A stretch of DNA of 64,000 bases from Alphaproteobacteria bacterium (GTDB taxonomy: Bacteria > Pseudomonadota > Alphaproteobacteria > Bin95), in the NCBI GenBank assembly GCA_020638555.1, contig JACKII010000004.1, positions 1 through 64,000 on the forward strand, read 5' to 3'. Position 1 is the first letter of the stretch. Each line of letters opens with the position of its first letter. Positions 44,659 through 53,872 of this stretch are shown in pieces. A program made the position numbers and the translations under genes. The notes below the pieces were generated by a model, which saw nothing but the letters and a program-made list of their open reading frames with translations, searched no databases and was not told the origin of the DNA.

Positions 44659-46008
44659 TCAAACCGCGACCGAGTGCCGGGCGGCGGCCTGTTGCAGATA
44701 GGTGTCGAACGCAGCGGCCACCACACGCACCAAGGGCTTGCCGGCGGGCGTCAGCGTCAGCCGGTCGCCGTCGACGACAATCAGCCCGTCCCGCGCCATG
44801 TCGGCCAGCGCCGCGTCGGCATCGGCGAGCGCGTCCGGCGGGGCACCGTAGCGGGCGCGGGCCGCGGCCAAGTCGATATGGCCCTGGCACATCAGTTCTT
44901 CGATCACATGGGCGCGCAACGGTTCGTCGCCGCGATAGGCGTGGCCCTTGCCGATCGGGAAGCGCCCCTCGCCCACCGCTCGCGCCCAGGCGCCGGTCTC
45001 GGCGATGTTCTGCACATAGCCGAACGGCGTCCGGCCGATGGAGGTGGCGCCGACGCCCAGCAGGGCGTTCGCCTGGTCGGTGGTATAGCCCTGGAAGTTC
45101 CGCCGCAGGCGCCCTGCCGCCGCCGCCACGGCCAGATCGTCCGCCGGCAGGGCGAAATGGTCCAGGCCGATGGCCTCGTAGCCGGCCGCAACCAGGGCTT
45201 CGGCCGCGGCCGTGGCTTGCTCGATGCGCGCCGTCGAGCCCGGTAGGGCGGCCTCGTCGATCAGGCGTTGCTTCTTGGCCATCCAAGGCACATGGGCATA
45301 GCCGAACAGCGCGATCCGGTCCGGACGCATGGCGACGCATTCGGCGATGGTTTGCAGCAGGCTCGCCGCGGTCTGGTGCGGCAGGCCGTAGATCAGGTCG
45401 AAATTGACACTGGCGACCCCGGCCGCCCGCAGCCCTTCGACCGCGCGGCGCACCATGTCCGGCGGCTGGATGCGATTGATCGCGGCCTGAACCTTGGGGT
45501 CGAACTCCTGCACGCCGAAACTGGCACGGGTGAAGCCCAGCCGGCCCACGGTTGCGATCATCTCATCGGAGAGCGTGCGCGGGTCGCCCTCCAGGGCGAT
45601 CTCGGCGTCCTCGGCGAAGTCGAACCGGCGGCGCACCGTTGCCATCACCCGGGCGAGGTCGCTGGGCTCCAGCGCGGTCGGCGTGCCGCCGCCGAAATGC
45701 AGGTGCGAGATGCGGAAGCGCCCCGGCAGCCGTGCGGCCACCAGGTCGAGTTCGGCGATCAGGCTGTCGCAATAGCGGGCAATCGGCGCGGCGCGGGTCG
45801 CGAGCTTCATGTTGCAACCGCAATACCAGCAAAGCTGCCGGCAGAACGGCACGTGCAGATAGAGCGAGACCGGCTCGGTCGGGTCCAGGCGCTCCAGCCA
45901 GCCGGCATAGGTCTCCGCCCCCAGGTCGGGCCGAAAATGCGGCGCGGTCGGGTAGCTGGTATAGCGCGGCACGGCGCGCGCCGCGTATTGGGAAAGGACG
46001 CTGACCAT
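44659..46008 (-). CDS. hemN: oxygen-independent coproporphyrinogen III oxidase
   Basis: A 449-residue radical-SAM enzyme of heme synthesis under low oxygen. The cluster motif is CRQLCWYCGC; YLHVPFCRQLCW and HFGGGTPTA are typical HemN. YTSYPTAPHF at the N-terminus also fits HemN rather than HemW. ATG 46008 has AGG at 8 nt; a GTG nine bases upstream is the alternative. Divergent from the ThDP enzyme gene. No clear FNR box was seen in the 166-bp gap. Confidence 0.92.
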   Translation of the reverse strand: MVSVLSQYAARAVPRYTSYPTAPHFRPDLGAETYAGWLERLDPTEPVSLYLHVPFCRQLCWYCGCNMKLATRAAPIARYCDSLIAELDLVAARLPGRFRISHLHFGGGTPTALEPSDLARVMATVRRRFDFAEDAEIALEGDPRTLSDEMIATVGRLGFTRASFGVQEFDPKVQAAINRIQPPDMVRRAVEGLRAAGVASVNFDLIYGLPHQTAASLLQTIAECVAMRPDRIALFGYAHVPWMAKKQRLIDEAALPGSTARIEQATAAAEALVAAGYEAIGLDHFALPADDLAVAAAAGRLRRNFQGYTTDQANALLGVGATSIGRTPFGYVQNIAETGAWARAVGEGRFPIGKGHAYRGDEPLRAHVIEELMCQGHIDLAAARARYGAPPDALADADAALADMARDGLIVVDGDRLTLTPAGKPLVRVVAAAFDTYLQQAAARHSVAV

Positions 46009-46174
46009 ATCTTTCACCTAGGCCGCCACGATGCCCTTGGCAAAGCGGCAAATTGGGCCATCGCGCGGCACGGCGGCGCCCCGGTCCGAATGCTTGCGCT
46101 TGCATGCCCGGCCCTGCCGCGCCAGTGTAGCGCCCCCGGTCGGCCGAGAAGCCGGGTTTGCCAAGAGGAATGCC

Positions 46175-47881
46175 ATGACCGCCCCCACGCCCCGCACCGC
46201 TGCCGAGGCCTTTCTGCTCTGCCTGAAACAGGCGGGCGTCGATCATTTCTTCGCCAATCCCGGCACCGATTTCGCGCCCCTCATCGAGGGCTATGCCCAT
46301 GGCGCGCTCCAGGGCTGGGACCTGCCCCGGCCCATCCCCTGCGCGCACGAGACGGTGGCCATGGGCATGGCCTATGGCGTCACCATGGTGACGGGCAAGC
46401 CGCAGGCGGTGATGCTGCACACCAATGTCGGCCTCGCCAACGGCATTATGGGTCTGCTGAACGCCTGTAGCGATCAGGTGCCGATGCTGCTGTTCTCCGG
46501 TCGCACGCCCCTGACCGAGGCCGGCCGCGACGGCCGCCGCGACGCCGGCATTCATTGGGGCCAGGAAATGCGCGACCAGGCCGGCATGGTGCGCGAGGCG
46601 ACCAAGTGGGACTACGATGCCCGCTATGGCGACCAGATCCCCGCCCTTCTCGACCGGGCGCTGGCCATTGCCGAGAGCGCGCCGCAGGGGCCGGTCTATC
46701 TGTCGCTGGCGCGCGAGGTGCTGGGCGAAGCCTGGCCGGAGGGTCAGCCGCTGCCGAGGCGGCGCCTCTCCGCCGCCACCCTCACCCGTCCGGCGGCAAG
46801 CGCGGTCGAACAGGCCGCCGACAACCTGGCCAATGCGAAGCGGCCGCTGATTCTCTGCCAGCGCTCCGGCACCGATGCGGCCGCCTGGCAGGCGCTGGTC
46901 GGGTTGGCGGAGGCCTTCGCCCTGCCCGTCGGCGAGCATTGGAGCATCCGGCCGAGTTTCCCGACCAACCACCCCATGCATGCCGGCTTCGCCCCTTCAG
47001 CCGCCGTCGCCGCGGCCGATGCGATCCTGGTGATCGACAGCATGGTGCCCTGGATCCCCGCCCACACGGACCTGGCCGACGATTGCCGGGTGATCCAACT
47101 GGGCGCCGACCCGCTGGTCTCGAAAATTCCGGTGCGCGGCTACCCCAGCGACCTGTCGCTGGCCGGCGATGTGGCGCTGACCCTGGCCGACCTGCACGCC
47201 GCCCTCGCCGACCGGCTGGCGCCGAACAGCGCCGCCGTCGTCGCCCGCAGGGAGACGCTCACCGCCGCCCACGCCAAGGCGCGGCAGGCGGTGATGGCCA
47301 TTGCCGAGAGCGGCGGCGGCTCGCCCATGCACCCGTTTTACGCCACGCTCTGCATCAACAGGGCGTTCGGACCGGAGGCGACCTATGTCTCGGAACTGGC
47401 ACTGAACCCGGCGGCGGTCGACATCCAGCGGCCCGGCCAGTATCTGAGCCACGCCATGTCCGGCGGCCTGGGCTGGGGCGTGCCGGCGGGAATGGGGGTC
47501 CAGCTCGCCAAGCCGGGCGAGGCGGTGGTCGCCTGCGTCGGCGATGGCAGCCACATGTTCGCCAACCCCGTGGCGGCCCATCAGATCGCCGAGGCGCTGG
47601 ACCTGCCGCTGCTGATCTGCGTCTTCAACAATGGCATCTGGAATGCGGTGCGCCGGGCGGCGCTCAACATGTATCCGGACGGCGACGCGTCGAAGGCGAA
47701 CGTCATGCCGCTGACCTCGCTTCGCCCCTCGCCGGACTTCGCAGCCATCGCCAAGGCCAGCCGCGCCCACGGCGAGCAGGTGCTGGACGGCCAGGACCTC
47801 CCGGCGGCCCTGGAGCGCGCCAAGGCCGCGATGAAAGCCGGTCAGCCGGCGTTGCTCGATATCGCCGTGCGCCTGCCATAG
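46175..47881 (+). CDS. thiamine-pyrophosphate enzyme (acetolactate synthase-like)
   Basis: A 568-residue ThDP enzyme. The catalytic Glu is in CAHETVAMGMAYG; the ThDP/Mg motif is GDGSHMFANPVAAHQ and ends with FNNG. Closest in style to acetolactate synthase or benzoylformate decarboxylase family members rather than true IlvB. The FAD-site residues of IlvB are not evident. Start at 46175 after AAGAGGAA. Substrate unknown. Confidence 0.82.
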   Translation: MTAPTPRTAAEAFLLCLKQAGVDHFFANPGTDFAPLIEGYAHGALQGWDLPRPIPCAHETVAMGMAYGVTMVTGKPQAVMLHTNVGLANGIMGLLNACSDQVPMLLFSGRTPLTEAGRDGRRDAGIHWGQEMRDQAGMVREATKWDYDARYGDQIPALLDRALAIAESAPQGPVYLSLAREVLGEAWPEGQPLPRRRLSAATLTRPAASAVEQAADNLANAKRPLILCQRSGTDAAAWQALVGLAEAFALPVGEHWSIRPSFPTNHPMHAGFAPSAAVAAADAILVIDSMVPWIPAHTDLADDCRVIQLGADPLVSKIPVRGYPSDLSLAGDVALTLADLHAALADRLAPNSAAVVARRETLTAAHAKARQAVMAIAESGGGSPMHPFYATLCINRAFGPEATYVSELALNPAAVDIQRPGQYLSHAMSGGLGWGVPAGMGVQLAKPGEAVVACVGDGSHMFANPVAAHQIAEALDLPLLICVFNNGIWNAVRRAALNMYPDGDASKANVMPLTSLRPSPDFAAIAKASRAHGEQVLDGQDLPAALERAKAAMKAGQPALLDIAVRLP

Positions 47882-47898
47882 GGCGCGAGACGGCAAAA

Positions 47899-47925
47899 GG
47901 GGCCGCACCGCAGGCAGTGCGCCCC
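47899..47925. terminator. hairpin after the ThDP gene (weak terminator candidate)
   Basis: GGGGCCGCAC/GTGCGCCCC pairs with one bulge, about 18 nt after the stop. There is no T run, so rho-independent termination is doubtful. Three TTGCCCCC motifs follow within 60 bp. Confidence 0.3.
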
Positions 47926-48124
47926 CTCATTGCCCCCGGTTGCCCCCAACCTTCGGCTGCTGCCGATTTTTGCCCCCGGGTTGGGTATGGTTGTAAGCGA
48001 ACCGGTGCGGCGAAACATCGCCCAATTGGGTGAAAAATCGCATTTTCCGCATATTTCGACACGGTTTTGTCAACGATTGTTCATCTTCGGCCGGAAGCCG
48101 CCGTGAATCCGTCGCGCGTCTGGC

Positions 48125-48835
48125 TCAGACCACCTTGCCTACCAGCGCGCCGATTCCCGCGGTGGCCGCCATGGCCAGCACGCCCCAGAGGGTCACCCGC
48201 ACGGCCGCCTTCAGCGGACTGGCGCCGCCGGCCCAGGCCGAGACCGCGCCCAGCGAAGCCAGGCTGGCGAGAGACGCCACCGCCACCACCGGAATGGCGC
48301 TCGTCATCGGCGCAATCGCCACGGCGGCGAGCGGCAGGACCGCGCCGATGGAAAAGGTCGCGGCCGAGGTCAGGGCCGCCTGGATCGGCCGAAAGGTGAT
48401 GATCTCGGAAATGCCGAGTTCATCGCGTGCATGGGCGCCCAAGGCGTCGTGATCCATCAACTGGGCCGACACCTCGCGCGCAAGACCGATCTCCACACCG
48501 CGCGCGGCATAGATTTGCGCCAGCTCCTCCAGCTCGGCCTGCGGCGCGGTTTCCAGGGCGGTCCGTTCGGTTTCCAGGTCCGCCCGCTCCGTATCCGACT
48601 GCGAGCTGACGGAGACATACTCGCCGGCCGCCATCGACATGGCGCCGGCAACCAGCCCCGCAACGCCGGCGATCAGGATCGTTGCCCGGTCTGGCTCTGC
48701 CGCGGCCACGCCGACGATGAGGCTGGCGGTCGAGACGATGCCGTCATTGGCCCCCAGCACCGCCGCCCGCAGCCAGCCGACCCGATGCACGAAATGGTGT
48801 TCGCGCTCCAACGCATGATGTGCCACGGCTAACAT
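48125..48835 (-). CDS. VIT1/CCC1-type metal transporter
   Basis: A 236-residue VIT-family protein for Fe2+/Mn2+ transport. HHFVHRVGWLRAAVLGANDG and GVAAAEPDRATILIAGVAGL start the membrane region; MSMAAGEYVSVSSQSDTERA is the VIT hallmark (SxxAGEYVSVxSQ). Five hydrophobic segments in all. ATG 48835 stands only 1 nt after AAGGA; GTG 48826 (MAHHALEREHH) has better spacing and may be the true start. Confidence 0.88.
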   Translation of the reverse strand: MLAVAHHALEREHHFVHRVGWLRAAVLGANDGIVSTASLIVGVAAAEPDRATILIAGVAGLVAGAMSMAAGEYVSVSSQSDTERADLETERTALETAPQAELEELAQIYAARGVEIGLAREVSAQLMDHDALGAHARDELGISEIITFRPIQAALTSAATFSIGAVLPLAAVAIAPMTSAIPVVAVASLASLASLGAVSAWAGGASPLKAAVRVTLWGVLAMAATAGIGALVGKVV

Positions 48836-48956
48836 TCCTTGGATCTTCGCGCGGACGACCGGCCCTGTCGCAGAACGGCCTGACGAGCGAATAGAAGGAT
48901 AGGCCACCGAAGCCAAGGCGGTGAATGCGCCGGGCGACCAAAGGCGGAGACGGGCG

Positions 48957-49802
48957 TCAGGCGGGGACAAACTCCATCAGCACGCCACAGGCATCGGCCG
49001 GCCGCACCCGCAAGCCGCCATCCGCCAGTGGCTCCGCCGCGATGCCCTGGCGTTTCAGGTGTGCGGCTGTCGCCGCCGGATCCGAAACCGCAATCCGCAT
49101 CGCATACCAGCGCGGCAGCGGCCCCACCGGAAGCTCGGCACCCGGATGCAGGCGGGCGAACGCCTCGGGCTGCACCGCGTCGATCCGGCCTTTCGGCAGT
49201 GCGACGGTCAGGCCATGGTCGGCCGGCTGCACCCGGTCGGCGCCATAGACCTTTGCCAGCCCCGCACGCGTCGCGTCCAGATCGCTGACAATCGCCGTCA
49301 CCGACGCGAGCGCGACGGCGCCGTTGGCGTGGCTGAGCCAGGCCGGCGTGCGCATCAGGTCGGGCGTGCGATGGCAGCAGAAAAAGGTCCAGATGCCGGC
49401 CGTCTGCTCCTTCGGGATCATGACATTGTGGAAGGTCACCATGCCCTTCGGCTCGTCCTGCGGCCGCTCCAGCAGGATCGGCCCCTGAATTTCCAGGCCG
49501 CGTTCGGTCAGTTCGGCCGCAATTCGGTCGGCATCCGCGGTCCCGTTGGCCAGGCGCTGAAACCCCTCGCCGCGGGTGGCCAGAAACTCCTTGAAACCGA
49601 AGTCCGGGAGTTCCGGCTGGTTCATGCCCAGCAGTTCCAGATAGGTGCCCGGAAACATGATGCAGTAGTTTGCGGTGGCCCGGTTTTGGTGGTCGCCCAT
49701 GGGCACATGGGTGAAGCCCAGGCGCTCGTAAACGGCGCGCGCGGCCTCCAGGTCCTTGACCGCGATGACAGCATGATCGAGCCCGAGAATCGCTTGGCTC
49801 AT
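48957..49802 (-). CDS. VOC family protein (two-domain, glyoxalase-like)
   Basis: A 281-residue protein. GLDHAVIAVKDLEAARAVYE is a VOC first strand with the His ligand; YCIMFPGTYLELLGM carries the Glu. The C-terminal half repeats the fold more loosely (YAMRIAVSDPAATAAHLK). Matches the glyoxalase-like PF13468 type. Divergent from the 49854 operon. Substrate unknown. Confidence 0.78.
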   Translation of the reverse strand: MSQAILGLDHAVIAVKDLEAARAVYERLGFTHVPMGDHQNRATANYCIMFPGTYLELLGMNQPELPDFGFKEFLATRGEGFQRLANGTADADRIAAELTERGLEIQGPILLERPQDEPKGMVTFHNVMIPKEQTAGIWTFFCCHRTPDLMRTPAWLSHANGAVALASVTAIVSDLDATRAGLAKVYGADRVQPADHGLTVALPKGRIDAVQPEAFARLHPGAELPVGPLPRWYAMRIAVSDPAATAAHLKRQGIAAEPLADGGLRVRPADACGVLMEFVPA

Positions 49803-49853
49803 GACGGGTTTCTCCCCATAATATAGGCTTGTCTTTGGAGTTTAGGCGAGTCG

Positions 49854-50180
49854 ATGGCCCGCAGCAAACCGGCTTTGGGAATGAAACGCAACGCGCTGCG
49901 CCGCCTGGTGTTGCGGATCGTCGGATTCGTGATGGTTTGTGCCGGCCTGGCCTCACTGCCCTTCCCGATTCCGTTCGGCCTGCTGTCGATTGCGGTCGGC
50001 CTCGTGCTGCTGATCGGCAACAGCGACTGGGTGGCGGGTCAGGTGCGCAACGCCCGGGCGCGCTCGCCCCGGTTTCACCGCAGCATGCGCCGCGCCGGCC
50101 GCCGCCTGCCCCGGCGGCTGCACCGCGTTCTCGCCGCGACCGACCCCCGCCACCCGCCCCGACGTCAGGTAGGCCTATGA
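49854..50180 (+). CDS. small two-helix membrane protein
   Basis: A 108-residue protein with two close hydrophobic segments (VLRIVGFVMVCAGLASLPF and PFGLLSIAVGLVLLIGN) and an Arg-rich cytosolic tail. Resembles short PGPGW-type or DUF454-like transmembrane proteins; assignment uncertain. Its TGA overlaps the ATG of the cupin gene (ATGA), so it is likely translated with it. Confidence 0.7.
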   Translation: MARSKPALGMKRNALRRLVLRIVGFVMVCAGLASLPFPIPFGLLSIAVGLVLLIGNSDWVAGQVRNARARSPRFHRSMRRAGRRLPRRLHRVLAATDPRHPPRRQVGL

Positions 50181-50566
50181 CCACACGCACGCTTCCGAAA
50201 ACCGACCGCTATTTCGTCGCCAACGCTTCCATTCCGGCCGAGCCGGTGAAGGCGCTGGAGGGCATGCCCGAAAGCCAGGGCGGACACCATCTCTCGATCA
50301 AGCCGCTGATGGTCGGCCAGGACATGGTGTTCCTGGAGGCCCATCGCGAAAAGGGCCTGATCGACCCCGAACACGCCCACCCCGATCACGAGTCGATCTG
50401 TTATCTGGTCAAAGGCAAGGTGCGCGTCGTCATCGCCGGCGAGGAGTTCATCGCCAATCCGGGCGACACCTGGATCCACCCGGCCGGCGTGCCCCACTAT
50501 CACGAGGCATTGGAAGACTCGGTGCAGATCGAAATCAAGTCGCCGCCGAAGAAAACATGGACCTGA
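50177..50566 (+). CDS. cupin domain protein
   Basis: A 129-residue single-cupin protein. Metal motif 1 is HAHPDHESICYLVKG and motif 2 is PGDTWIHPAGVPHYHEA. Unknown enzymatic role. It overlaps the small membrane protein gene (ATGA) and the first 10 bp of znuC, so it belongs to the zinc transporter operon by arrangement, though a zinc role is unproven. Confidence 0.83.
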   Translation: MTTRTLPKTDRYFVANASIPAEPVKALEGMPESQGGHHLSIKPLMVGQDMVFLEAHREKGLIDPEHAHPDHESICYLVKGKVRVVIAGEEFIANPGDTWIHPAGVPHYHEALEDSVQIEIKSPPKKTWT

Positions 50567-51408
50567 AACCCTACACCGTTCACAGCCAGCCGGCCGACCT
50601 GCACTCGCTGCCGACGGCACAACCGTTGGTCGAGGCGCGGGATGTCAGCATTCGCTATGGCGGCACCATGGTGCTGGAGCACGTCGATCTGGCGGTGCGC
50701 AGCGGCGAGGTCGTCACCCTGATCGGCCCGAATGGCAGCGGCAAGACCACCCTCATTCGCCTGCTGGGCGGTCTGGTCACGCCGGACAGTGGCAGCGTGC
50801 GGCGGCGGGACGGCCTGCGCATCGGCTACGTGCCGCAAAAGGCCAAGATCCGCACCAGCCTGCCGCTCTCGGTCGCCCGCTTCCTGGCGCTGGGCGGCAA
50901 GACCGACCGGGCGGCCGTCGAGGCCGCGCTGGCCGAGGTCGGGGCCGAGGGGCTGCGCAAGGCCTCGATCCACGGGCTTTCGGGCGGCGAGTTCCAGCGG
51001 GTGGCCCTGGCCCGTGCCTTGCTGCGCCGGCCGGACCTGCTGCTGCTGGACGAGCCGGCCCAGGGTGTGGACCTGATCGGCCAGGCCCAGCTCTACCAGC
51101 TCATCGACCGGCTGCGGCGCGAACGCGGGCTGGGCGTGGTGCTGTCGTCGCACGACCTGCACCTGGTCATGGCGGCGACCGACCGCGTCGTGTGCCTGAA
51201 TGGCCATGTGTGCTGTGTCGGCACGCCGGCGAGCGTTGCCAGCGACCCGGCCTTTCGCCGCCTGTTCGGCGATGCGGCGGCGGCGCTGGCGGTCTACCGG
51301 CACGACCCGACCCACGATCATGCCCACGATCATGCCCATGACCACGCGCATGACCATGAGTGCGGGCACGATCACGCGCCGGACCGGCACGACCGCCCGC
51401 ACGGCTGA
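50557..51408 (+). CDS. znuC: zinc ABC transporter ATP-binding protein with His-rich tail
   Basis: A 283-residue ABC ATPase. Walker A is GPNGSGKTTLIRLL, signature LSGGEFQRVALARAL, Walker B LLLLDEPAQG, and the switch His in LSSHDLHLV. The pattern is ZnuC-like. After residue ~250 the protein ends in a HDHAHDHAHDHAHDHE repeat, a metal-binding tail not present in E. coli ZnuC. It starts within the cupin gene and precedes znuB. Confidence 0.9.
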   Translation: MDLKPYTVHSQPADLHSLPTAQPLVEARDVSIRYGGTMVLEHVDLAVRSGEVVTLIGPNGSGKTTLIRLLGGLVTPDSGSVRRRDGLRIGYVPQKAKIRTSLPLSVARFLALGGKTDRAAVEAALAEVGAEGLRKASIHGLSGGEFQRVALARALLRRPDLLLLDEPAQGVDLIGQAQLYQLIDRLRRERGLGVVLSSHDLHLVMAATDRVVCLNGHVCCVGTPASVASDPAFRRLFGDAAAALAVYRHDPTHDHAHDHAHDHAHDHECGHDHAPDRHDRPHG

Positions 51409-51442
51409 CCCCCCTTTCCTCCGATCTCGGACATCCCGACCC

Positions 51443-52240
51443 GTGTTCGATACCTTCTTTCTCTACGCGCTTGCGGCCGGCATCGGCGTCGCACTGGTGG
51501 CGGCCCCGCTCGGCTGCTTCGTGGTCTGGCGCGGGTTGGCCTTTTTCGGCGACGCGCTGGCCCATTCCGCCCTGCTGGGGCTCGCCTTCGGCATCGCCCT
51601 GGGCATTGCGCCCGGAATAGCGGTTCTGAGCTTCGCCGTGGTGTTTGCCCTGGTGCTGGCACTATTGGAACGCTGGGGCCGGCTCGCCAGCGACACATTG
51701 CTGGGCATCCTCGCTCCCAGCCTGCTGGCGGCGGGCATGGTGGCAGCCAGCGTGCTGCCGGGCGTCCGGCTGGACCTGGTCGGCGCGCTGTTCGGCGACG
51801 TGCTCGCGGTGGGCACGGCGGATCTCGCCTGGATCTATGGCGGCGGGTTGATCGTCCTTGCGGCTCTGGCCTGGCTCTGGCGGCCGCTGATCGCGGCCAC
51901 GACCGACGCGGAACTGGCCGCGGTCGAGGGCGTACCGATCGCCCGCCTGAACCTGGCGCTATTGCTGCTGCTGGCCCTGACGGTGGCGCTGGCGGTCAAG
52001 GTGGTCGGCGTGTTGCTGATCGGTGCGTTGCTGGTGATCCCTGCCGCGGCCGCCCGCACCGTCGCCCGTTCGCCGGAGGCCATGGCGGCCATTGCCGCCG
52101 GCATCGGCGCCACCGCGGTCGCCCTGGGCCTGCTCGCGTCCTTCCTCTGGGACGCGCCCGCCGGCCCGGCCATCGTCCTGGCCGCGACACTGCTGTTCGC
52201 CGTGAGCCTCGCTGCCGGCCGCCAAGTGCAGCCGGCCTAG
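51443..52240 (+). CDS. znuB: zinc ABC transporter permease
   Basis: A 265-residue permease with about seven to eight hydrophobic helices. CFVVWRGLAFFGDALAHSALLG is the ABC-3 family N-terminal signature. The probable start is GTG 51443 (MFDTFFLYALAAG); an ATG further up belongs to the end of znuC in another frame. znuA (binding protein) and zur are not in the window. The stop overlaps that of the HCCA-isomerase-like gene on the other strand (CTAG). Confidence 0.88.
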   Translation: MFDTFFLYALAAGIGVALVAAPLGCFVVWRGLAFFGDALAHSALLGLAFGIALGIAPGIAVLSFAVVFALVLALLERWGRLASDTLLGILAPSLLAAGMVAASVLPGVRLDLVGALFGDVLAVGTADLAWIYGGGLIVLAALAWLWRPLIAATTDAELAAVEGVPIARLNLALLLLLALTVALAVKVVGVLLIGALLVIPAAAARTVARSPEAMAAIAAGIGATAVALGLLASFLWDAPAGPAIVLAATLLFAVSLAAGRQVQPA

Positions 52241-52839
52241 GCCGCCAGCGCCCGCTCGACCCAGTCGAGCCGGTCCTGACCCCAGAACAATTCGCCGTCG
52301 ACGACATAGGACGGGATGCCGAACACGTCGCGCTTCAGGGCGTCTTCGGTGTTCTGCAGGAATTCGTCCTCGGTCAGCGGGTCCTGTGCCGCCTGCACCA
52401 GGATATCGCCCGGCAAGCCCGCCTCGTTGGCGATGGCTTCCAGTTCGCGCCAGTCGTTGATGTTGCGATCCTCTGCCCACACCGCCTGCGGCAGGGCGAA
52501 CACCAGCTTGCCCGTGTCCATGCCGAGCCGGTCGCAGGCGACCGTCATCAGCGCGGCGCGGCGCTGGCTCACCGGGTAGAATTGCGGCTTTTCCGACAGC
52601 GGCAGGCGATAGAATTCCGCCCAGCGCTGCATTTCGCGCTTGCCGTATTTGCGGTGCAGTTCGCTGCGCGCCGGCGCCTCTTCCTCGCCCAGCAGGCGGA
52701 TCATCATCTCGCGCAGGTCGACGGGCCAGTAGCGGATGCGCGCGCCCGCCTTCTCCGCAATCGCCTCCAGCCGGTGCTGGGAGAGATAAACCCAGGGGGA
52801 GTTCAGGCAGAAATAATAGTCGATTTTCTTGTCGCTCAT
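52237..52839 (-). CDS. 2-hydroxychromene-2-carboxylate isomerase-like protein
   Basis: A 200-residue DsbA-fold (thioredoxin-like) protein. YYFCLNSPWVYLSQHRLEAI at the N-terminus is the HCCA isomerase/GST-kappa pattern, where the Ser acts with glutathione; GIPSYVVDGELFWGQDRLDWVE closes it. GGAGGATCGCGCCC precedes ATG 52839. Could act in aromatic catabolism or as a glutathione-dependent isomerase; substrate unknown. Confidence 0.85.
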   Translation of the reverse strand: MSDKKIDYYFCLNSPWVYLSQHRLEAIAEKAGARIRYWPVDLREMMIRLLGEEEAPARSELHRKYGKREMQRWAEFYRLPLSEKPQFYPVSQRRAALMTVACDRLGMDTGKLVFALPQAVWAEDRNINDWRELEAIANEAGLPGDILVQAAQDPLTEDEFLQNTEDALKRDVFGIPSYVVDGELFWGQDRLDWVERALAA

Positions 52840-52859
52840 GGGCGCGATCCTCCGGCAGC

Positions 52860-53774
52860 CTATTTCGATTGCAGCAGAACGACGATGCCGACCGCGATCA
52901 GGATGACACCGAACGTCTCCGCCTTGTTCGGGCGTTCCTTGAAGATGAAGTAGGACGAGGCGAATGTGAAGATCAGCTCGATCTGCCCCAGCGAGCGCAC
53001 ATAGGCGACGCTCTGGATCGTCATCGCCGTGAACCAGCAGACCGAGCCCAGCACGCCGGCGAGGCCCACCAGGCTGGCCGGCCGCCAGGCCCGCGCCACC
53101 GCCAGCGTCTGACCCGGCTCTTTCCAGCGCATATAGGCGAGCATGATGATGGTCTGGAAGATCGTGGCCCACATCAGGGTGAAGCCGGCCTGCATCAAAA
53201 ACCCGTCCGGCCCGCCGCCGATGGCCAGCGACCCGCCGCGATAGCCGACGGCGGAGACGCCGAACAGCGCGCCGCTCAACAGGCCGATCAGCGCCGTGCG
53301 CGAGAAGGTGGCGGCCACCAGCGAGCCCGCCGTCAGGGCGGTATGGGCCACCGAAATCATCACCACGCCGGCAAAGCCGATGATGATGGCGACACCGGCC
53401 CCCATCGACAGCGGATCGCCCAGAATGACGAAGCCGAACACGGCTGCCTGGATGGCCTCGGTCTTGGAATAGGCGGTCCCGACCGCGAAGTTGCGCAGGC
53501 CGAACAGGTAGACCAGCAGGAAGGTCGCCAGGATCTGCGTCAGGCCGCCCAGCACCACATAGCCGGCGAACGTGGCATTCGGCTCCGGCCAGGGCAGGTG
53601 AAAGACATAGTGCAGGATCAGCACATAGGCGATGGCCACCGGCATGCCGAAACCGAAGCGCACAAACGTGGCGCCGGTCGTGGACAGGCGGCCCTTGAGG
53701 TGCTTCTGGATCGCAGAACGCACATTCTGCAGGAAGGCGGCCCCGATGGTGACCGGCACCCAAAGTTCGAACAT
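52860..53774 (-). CDS. DMT-superfamily (EamA) transporter
   Basis: A 304-residue carrier with ten hydrophobic segments in two EamA repeats. VLGGLTQILATFLLVYLFGL ends the first half, and TFASSYFIFKERPNKAETFG is the second-half signature. It is 20 bp from the HCCA-isomerase-like gene on the same strand. Substrate unknown. Confidence 0.83.
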   Translation of the reverse strand: MFELWVPVTIGAAFLQNVRSAIQKHLKGRLSTTGATFVRFGFGMPVAIAYVLILHYVFHLPWPEPNATFAGYVVLGGLTQILATFLLVYLFGLRNFAVGTAYSKTEAIQAAVFGFVILGDPLSMGAGVAIIIGFAGVVMISVAHTALTAGSLVAATFSRTALIGLLSGALFGVSAVGYRGGSLAIGGGPDGFLMQAGFTLMWATIFQTIIMLAYMRWKEPGQTLAVARAWRPASLVGLAGVLGSVCWFTAMTIQSVAYVRSLGQIELIFTFASSYFIFKERPNKAETFGVILIAVGIVVLLQSK

Positions 53775-53872
53775 TGCGGGAAAACTTATCGGAAGGATGG
53801 AACAGGAACCCGCAGTCTAGGCGGAGCGCCGCGTCGCACCAACCGGAATCCGCCGATTTCGCTGGCGTTTCC

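Noticed and set aside
46009..46174. FNR box upstream of hemN
   Set aside because: No TTGAT-N4-ATCAA-like sequence is present.
49803..49853. Zur operator upstream of the zinc operon
   Set aside because: The AT-rich CATAATATAGG lacks a convincing palindrome.
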